From NCBI RefSeq assembly GCF_004795105.1, contig NZ_SSBL01000024.1, forward strand, positions 1 through 64,000: a DNA stretch of 64,000 bases. The letters run 5' to 3'. The notes beneath the pieces were generated by a model that did not search any database, was not told the origin of the DNA, and worked only from the letters and a program-made list of their open reading frames with translations. Every line of letters starts with the position of its first letter. The first letter of the stretch is position 1. Shown one piece after another: positions 60,101 to 64,000 of the stretch. The DNA is from Streptomyces sp. A0642 (GTDB lineage: Bacteria; Actinomycetota; Actinomycetes; Streptomycetales; Streptomycetaceae). Position numbers and translations under genes: made by a program.

Positions 60101-61501
60101 ATGAAGGACCTCGCAGACCAGCCGACACGCGTGAACGGCGACGAGGCCAAGCGGATCAAGCGCGAGGCACTGGGTATCGCCGACCGCAAGAAGCACCACG
60201 GTCGGGCGGCGACCGCCATGAAGGGCCGGGCCAAGGCGCCCGACACGCAGCAGCGCGTGTACCGGTACCGCTTTTACCCGACACCGTCGCAGGCCGAGCA
60301 GTTGGAGAAGACCTTCGGAGCCTGTCGCTGGGTCTACAACGAAGGGCTGGAGCTCCGGGTGGGGGCATGGGAGCGTCATCGGGTTTCGGTGGGGTTCGCC
60401 GAGTCGTGCCGGGCATTGACGGGGTGGCGGCAGTCGTCGGAGACATCGTGGTTGCGTGAGGTGTCGTCGACGGTGCTGCAGCAGTCGTTGCGGCATCTGG
60501 ACGGTGCGTTCACACGGTTCTTCAAGCAGCTGGCGAAACATCCGCAGCGGAAGACGAAGCACCGCTCGCGGGATTCGGCGACATACGTCCGGACTGGCTT
60601 CCGGTGGGCGGAGAATCCGGAGCTGCCCGGTACGGGGCTGGTCACGCTGGCCATGCAGACGGTGCCGTTGGACGTGCGGTGGTCGCGGCCCTTGCCGGCC
60701 GGAGCCGAACCGGTGCGGGTGTCAGTGACACGGGACCGTGCGGGCCGCTATTTCCTCGCTGTGCTGGTGGAGGAACGGATCGAGCCGCTGCCCGCCGCCT
60801 TCGTACCGGGCGAACGGGCGCCGAAAGCGGTGGGGATCGATCTGGGACTGGCCGCGCTGGTAACGCTGGACGACGGAACGAAGGTGGATCACCCACGCCT
60901 GCTGAAGAAGTACGAAAGGGAACTCGCGCGGCTGCAGCGAGGGCTGCATCGCAAGACGAAGGGCTCCAAGAACCGGGAGAAGGCCCGACAGCGCATCGCT
61001 CGTCTGTACGCGCTGATCAGCGACGTGCGCAGAGACACGCTGGACCAGCTGACCACCCGCCTCGTGCGCGAGAACCAAGTGCTCGTGGTGGAAGACCTGG
61101 CCATCATGAATCTGCTCCGCCCGGCTGTGGGCAAGGGACGTCGGCGCAAAGCCCGGCTGAGCCGGTCGATCATCGACGCGGCCTGGGGTGAGCTGCTTCG
61201 GCAGCTCCGCTACAAGTGCGTCTGGTACGGGCGAACGCTGGTGATCGTGGACCGCTTCTTTCCGTCGACGCGTCGGTGTTCCGGCTGTCACGCGAAGGGG
61301 CCGTCGCTCGATGTGTCGGTACGTGAGTGGACGTGCGCTGAGTGCGGCGCTGTGCACGACCGGGACGTGAATGCGGCGCGGAACCTTCAGGAGGAAGGCA
61401 TGCGGCTGTACTGGCTGGTGGCCTCCGCGCTCCCGCCGGGGCGGAGGCCTCCGTCTGTGATCAAGGCATCGGAGCCGGCAGACGTACTGCTGGCTGCATG
61501 A
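60101..61501 (+). CDS. tnpB: TnpB-family RNA-guided endonuclease (orphan, no TnpA)
   Basis: A 466-residue TnpB. Residues 1-50 form a Lys/Arg-rich extension that most TnpBs lack; GGGGAAAGGA before ATG 60101 supports it. Next come an N-terminal helix-turn-helix (YRFYPTPSQAEQLEKTFGACRWVYNEGL), a WED-like beta region (VTLAMQTVPLDVRW), RuvC-I GIDLGL (D247), RuvC-II VVEDLAIMN (E331), a zinc ribbon (C393, C396, C412, C415), and RuvC-III HDRDVNAARN (D422). All catalytic residues are present. TnpB cuts DNA using an omega RNA from the element's 3' end. No tyrosine transposase is nearby. Confidence 0.9.
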   Translation: MKDLADQPTRVNGDEAKRIKREALGIADRKKHHGRAATAMKGRAKAPDTQQRVYRYRFYPTPSQAEQLEKTFGACRWVYNEGLELRVGAWERHRVSVGFAESCRALTGWRQSSETSWLREVSSTVLQQSLRHLDGAFTRFFKQLAKHPQRKTKHRSRDSATYVRTGFRWAENPELPGTGLVTLAMQTVPLDVRWSRPLPAGAEPVRVSVTRDRAGRYFLAVLVEERIEPLPAAFVPGERAPKAVGIDLGLAALVTLDDGTKVDHPRLLKKYERELARLQRGLHRKTKGSKNREKARQRIARLYALISDVRRDTLDQLTTRLVRENQVLVVEDLAIMNLLRPAVGKGRRRKARLSRSIIDAAWGELLRQLRYKCVWYGRTLVIVDRFFPSTRRCSGCHAKGPSLDVSVREWTCAECGAVHDRDVNAARNLQEEGMRLYWLVASALPPGRRPPSVIKASEPADVLLAA

Positions 61502-61600
61502 AGAAGTGAAGGACTGCGGTACGGACCGACGGGCCGTCGGCCGTCATGCCTGTGGAGCCCGCATAAGACCGGCCCGGTCCACCCCTCAGGGGTGTGCCGA
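61400..61600 (+). ncRNA. Candidate TnpB omega RNA region
   Basis: The 3' end of tnpB and its flank hold three compact hairpins in a row: 61526-61540, 61567-61579 and 61580-61594. Omega RNAs of TnpB elements lie at this place and in this orientation. The limits and guide are not known. Confidence 0.4.
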
Positions 61601-61626
61601 GACGGCAGGGGCGTGGAAGCAGGAAG

Positions 61627-61642
61627 TGTCACAACAGTGACA
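61627..61642. promoter_or_regulatory. Inverted repeat upstream of msiK
   Basis: TGTCAC-AACA-GTGACA, perfect arms, 214 bases upstream of msiK. It could be an operator or part of the TnpB element end. Confidence 0.35.
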
Positions 61643-61785
61643 AGGGTCAAAAGTGCGGTGCTCTGCCCCAGGGGCGAGCGAGTCGCTGTCCCGACCACAC
61701 CCGACTGACTGCTGCGAGATTTTGCTCCCCCGGGAACTACTGACAGATCCCGAACCGCCAGGTAGCGTCGCTGAAGGTTCACCCA

Positions 61786-61801
61786 GGTGGACCAGACCAC
61801 T
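61786..61801. promoter_or_regulatory. DasR-like operator (dre), site 3, upstream of msiK
   Basis: The complement reads AGTGGTCTGGTCCACC, 12 of 16 matches to AGTGGTCTAGACCACT, 55 bases before the msiK ATG. It would tie the shared sugar-transport ATPase to amino-sugar control. Confidence 0.6.
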
Positions 61802-61855
61802 CCCTTTACAACGGATCGTCCGGCACGTTCCTGCCGGTTGAGGAGAAGATTCAGC

Positions 61856-62992
61856 ATGGCCAGTGTCACGTTCGACAAGGCGTCCCGCGTCTACCCCGGC
61901 TCCACGAAGCCGGCCGTCGACCAGCTCGAGATCGACATCGCGGACGGTGAGTTCCTCGTCCTCGTCGGTCCCTCCGGTTGTGGCAAGTCGACCTCCCTGC
62001 GCATGCTCGCGGGTCTCGAGGACGTCAACGGCGGCGCCATCCGCATCGGTGACCGCGACGTCACGCACCTGCCGCCGAAGGACCGGGACATCGCCATGGT
62101 GTTCCAGAACTACGCGCTCTACCCGCACATGTCCGTCGCGGACAACATGGGCTTCGCGCTGAAGATCGCCGGTATCAACAAGACCGAGATCCGCGCGAAG
62201 GTCGAAGAGGCCGCCAAGATGCTGGACCTCACCGACTACCTGGACCGCAAGCCCAAGGCGCTCTCCGGTGGTCAGCGTCAGCGTGTGGCGATGGGCCGTG
62301 CCATCGTGCGTGAGCCGCAGGTCTTCCTCATGGACGAGCCGCTGTCGAACCTCGACGCCAAGCTCCGTGTCTCCACCCGTACGCAGATCGCCTCGCTCCA
62401 GCGCCGTCTGGGCATCACGACCGTGTACGTCACCCACGACCAGGTCGAGGCCCTCACCATGGGCGACCGCGTCGCGGTCCTCAGGGACGGCCTCCTCCAG
62501 CAGGTCGACTCGCCGCGCAACATGTACGACCGCCCCGCGAACCTCTTCGTCGCCGGCTTCATCGGCTCCCCGGCCATGAACCTGGTCGAGGTCCCGATCA
62601 CCGACGGCGGCGTGAAGTTCGGCAACAGCGTCGTCCCGGTCTCCCGCGAGGCGCTCACCGCCGCCGCGAACCGCGGCGACCGCACCGTCACGGTCGGCAT
62701 CCGCCCCGAGCACTTCGACATCGTCGAGCACGGCGGCGCCGCCGCGAAGACCCTCACCAAGGACTCCGCCGACGCCCCGGCCGGCCTGGCCGTCTCGGTC
62801 AACGTCGTCGAGGAGCTCGGCGCCGACGGCTTCGTCTACGGTGCGGCCGAGGTCGGCGGCGAGCACAAGGACCTGGTCGTCCGCGTCGGCGGCCGTGCCG
62901 TCCCGGAGAAGGGCACCAAGCTCCACGTCGTGCCCCGCCCGGACGAGCTGCACGTCTTCGCCACGTCGACCGGCGAGCGTCTCACCGACTGA
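61856..62992 (+). CDS. msiK: Multiple-sugar ABC transporter ATPase (MsiK)
   Basis: A 378-residue ABC ATPase of the UgpC/MalK group. Walker A VGPSGCGKST, Q-loop VFQNYALYPHMSVADNM, signature LSGGQRQRVAMGRA, Walker B VFLMDEPLSNLDAKLR and switch His in VYVTHDQVEA are present, followed by the regulatory OB-like domain (IRPEHFDIVE). In Streptomyces one MsiK serves many sugar importers (cellobiose, chitobiose, maltose) that lack their own ATPase. It stands alone, as expected. GAGGAGAAG precedes ATG 61856. A dre-like site lies upstream. Confidence 0.93.
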   Translation: MASVTFDKASRVYPGSTKPAVDQLEIDIADGEFLVLVGPSGCGKSTSLRMLAGLEDVNGGAIRIGDRDVTHLPPKDRDIAMVFQNYALYPHMSVADNMGFALKIAGINKTEIRAKVEEAAKMLDLTDYLDRKPKALSGGQRQRVAMGRAIVREPQVFLMDEPLSNLDAKLRVSTRTQIASLQRRLGITTVYVTHDQVEALTMGDRVAVLRDGLLQQVDSPRNMYDRPANLFVAGFIGSPAMNLVEVPITDGGVKFGNSVVPVSREALTAAANRGDRTVTVGIRPEHFDIVEHGGAAAKTLTKDSADAPAGLAVSVNVVEELGADGFVYGAAEVGGEHKDLVVRVGGRAVPEKGTKLHVVPRPDELHVFATSTGERLTD

Positions 62993-63009
62993 TCGCTCAC
63001 CAGCTGTAC

Positions 63010-63042
63010 GGTGGCCCCGCACGTTCCGCGTGCGGGGCCACC
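63010..63042 (+). terminator. Terminator of msiK
   Basis: Perfect 14-base arms (63010-63023 and 63029-63042), 17 bases after the stop. Confidence 0.86.
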
Positions 63043-63198
63043 GCGCGTCCGGGGGTTTGCGCGACCAGGCCGGATTCCCCGGCACAACGGGCATTTCACT
63101 CCGCGGCGTCAACACGGGATTCGAAAAGCACACTCGAACGATCCCTCGCGAGAGTGACGTAATGTCGCCGAATCATCACCGGCCGCTACGCTCGCTGC

Positions 63199-63612
63199 GT
63201 GACCCACACCGCGCGCCGTATCGGCCGAACTCTCGCTTTCGTACTGCCTGTCGTCATGGTCCTGTCCGGGACCCTCGCGGTCACCGCCGTGCCGTGGGCA
63301 GCTGACAACTCCGAGTCGACGATCCTCACCGCGTCGGCCCAGACCGTCTCCCAGCGCGCCAAGCCGCGCGCCCCGCAGGACATCCTGCGCGACAAGCTTC
63401 TCCTGGAACTCCAGGAGAAGGACCCCGGCGTCGCGCTGACGGATCTCCAGCGCGCCGTGGAGGGGCGCCCGTCGCTGGCGCGGCACTGCATGTCGATCGC
63501 GAAGGCGCTGGGCAAGGCGGCGGTCGCGCAGTACGGCCCGACGCGCGCGCACCGCTTCTCCCGCCCGGTCTGCGACACGTCGTTCGCCTCGGGTGTCGCG
63601 CAGTTCAGCTGA
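63199..63612 (+). CDS. Small secreted hypothetical protein
   Basis: A 137-residue protein from GTG 63199. Residues about 8-34 (RTLAFVLPVVMVLSGTLAVTAVPWAA) form a signal peptide. The mature part is helical and basic, with two Cys (ARHCMSIA, RPVCDTSF) that could form a disulphide. I do not recognise a family. Confidence 0.7.
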   Translation: MTHTARRIGRTLAFVLPVVMVLSGTLAVTAVPWAADNSESTILTASAQTVSQRAKPRAPQDILRDKLLLELQEKDPGVALTDLQRAVEGRPSLARHCMSIAKALGKAAVAQYGPTRAHRFSRPVCDTSFASGVAQFS

Positions 63613-63646
63613 CCGACCCGGCCGGGCACGGCATATCGTGCCTGGC

Positions 63647-64000
63647 ATGCATACGTTTCCGACGCAGGCCGTGATCCTGGCGGGTGGCCAGGGGTCACGG
63701 CTGCGCCCGTACACCGATGACCGCCCCAAGCCGATGGTCGAGATCCCGGGTACCGGGACGCCGATCATCGGCCATCAGCTTGCCTGGCTGGCCGCCGAGG
63801 GCGTCACCGATGCCGTGGTGTCGTGCGGGCACCTCGCCGAGGTGCTGCAGGAGTGGCTGGACGCGGCGGTGCTGCCGCTGCGGGTGACGACGGTGGTGGA
63901 GTCCGAACCGCTGGGCCGTGGCGGCGGGCTGAAGTACGCGGCGGCCCGGCTGCCCGATCCCGGGGAGCCCTGGTACGCCACCAACGGCGATATCTGGTCC
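63647..64000 (+). CDS. Sugar nucleotidyltransferase (partial, cut by window end)
   Basis: The first 118 residues of an NTP-transferase. QAVILAGGQGSRLRPYTDDRPKPMVEI is the nucleotide-binding signature, and LGRGGGLKYAAARL and ATNGDI (metal Asp) follow. It makes an NDP-sugar from a sugar-1-phosphate, probably of the mannose-1-phosphate guanylyltransferase group. ATG 63647 begins the domain. The C-terminal part is missing. Confidence 0.85.
   Translation, partial: MHTFPTQAVILAGGQGSRLRPYTDDRPKPMVEIPGTGTPIIGHQLAWLAAEGVTDAVVSCGHLAEVLQEWLDAAVLPLRVTTVVESEPLGRGGGLKYAAARLPDPGEPWYATNGDIWS

Larger units (their letters stand above)
61502..61855. other. Region between tnpB and msiK
   Basis: 354 bases. The first 100 carry the hairpins above, 61627-61642 is a perfect inverted repeat, and the last 70 hold the dre-like site and msiK leader. 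No gene seen. Confidence 0.6.

Overview
The window is chromosomal DNA from a Streptomyces-like actinomycete. It has very high GC, GTG starts, GTGA/ATGA gene overlaps and rare TTA codons. The gene set is typical of Streptomyces: groEL2 with CIRCE, cdgB-type diguanylate cyclase, msiK, DasR-like operators, and XRE/DUF5753 plus DUF397 regulators. The order groEL2, cold-shock gene, sulfur carrier, threonine-synthase-like gene, gpgS, otsA, otsB, amino-sugar genes, cdgB and msiK matches what I remember of the Streptomyces core chromosome. No database was consulted.

Left part (1-21,600), accessory-rich. It opens with a secreted GH87-like alpha-1,3-glucanase. A divergent ArsR repressor and P1B-4 metal-efflux ATPase share an operator and are followed by a coupled [2Fe-2S]-type protein. 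Next come a whiJ-like regulator locus with a frameshifted XRE/DUF5753 gene, a full IS5-family element, and an Lrp regulator facing an M20 amidohydrolase-MFS pair. A TetR regulator faces an acyl-CoA ligase, acyl-CoA dehydrogenase and MFS operon. A decayed second IS5 copy clips the 3' end of another TetR gene, whose tandem operators face an aldo/keto reductase.

Centre (21,600-43,100), mostly core. It holds a DUF4157 (HELTH) protein with a downstream AHH motif that may be a contractile-injection-system cargo nuclease, then groEL2 with two CIRCE elements and a cold-shock protein. A SAM-I riboswitch leads a threonine-synthase-like gene (metM-type) and a sulfur-carrier gene (metO-type), which fits homocysteine synthesis from O-phosphohomoserine. 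gpgS, otsA and otsB make compatible solutes. An amino-sugar block carries two DasR-like dre sites: a sugar-binding lipoprotein, SIS isomerase, ROK kinase, deacetylase, PfkB kinase and GatY-type aldolase. These could take an N-acetyl-hexosamine to triose phosphates. A membrane-anchored CBM35-like protein, a GAF-PAS-GGDEF cyclase and a flavin reductase follow.

Right part (43,100-64,000). It contains arfB, a TerD protein, secreted M4 and M1 metallopeptidases, and a chloramphenicol-type MFS exporter preceded by a 21-codon ORF. An ankyrin protein and a divergent HbpS/SenS-SenR-like haem-sensing set follow, then several conserved proteins, two FAD enzymes, a GNAT, an APH-like kinase, a rhomboid-like protein and tRNA-Thr(UGU). 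The end of the window carries an orphan TnpB with a hairpin-rich 3' flank, msiK with an upstream dre-like site, a small secreted protein and the start of a sugar nucleotidyltransferase. The dre sites, the sugar-binding lipoprotein and MsiK (the shared ATPase of sugar importers) suggest the amino-sugar block and the transport ATPase are co-regulated.
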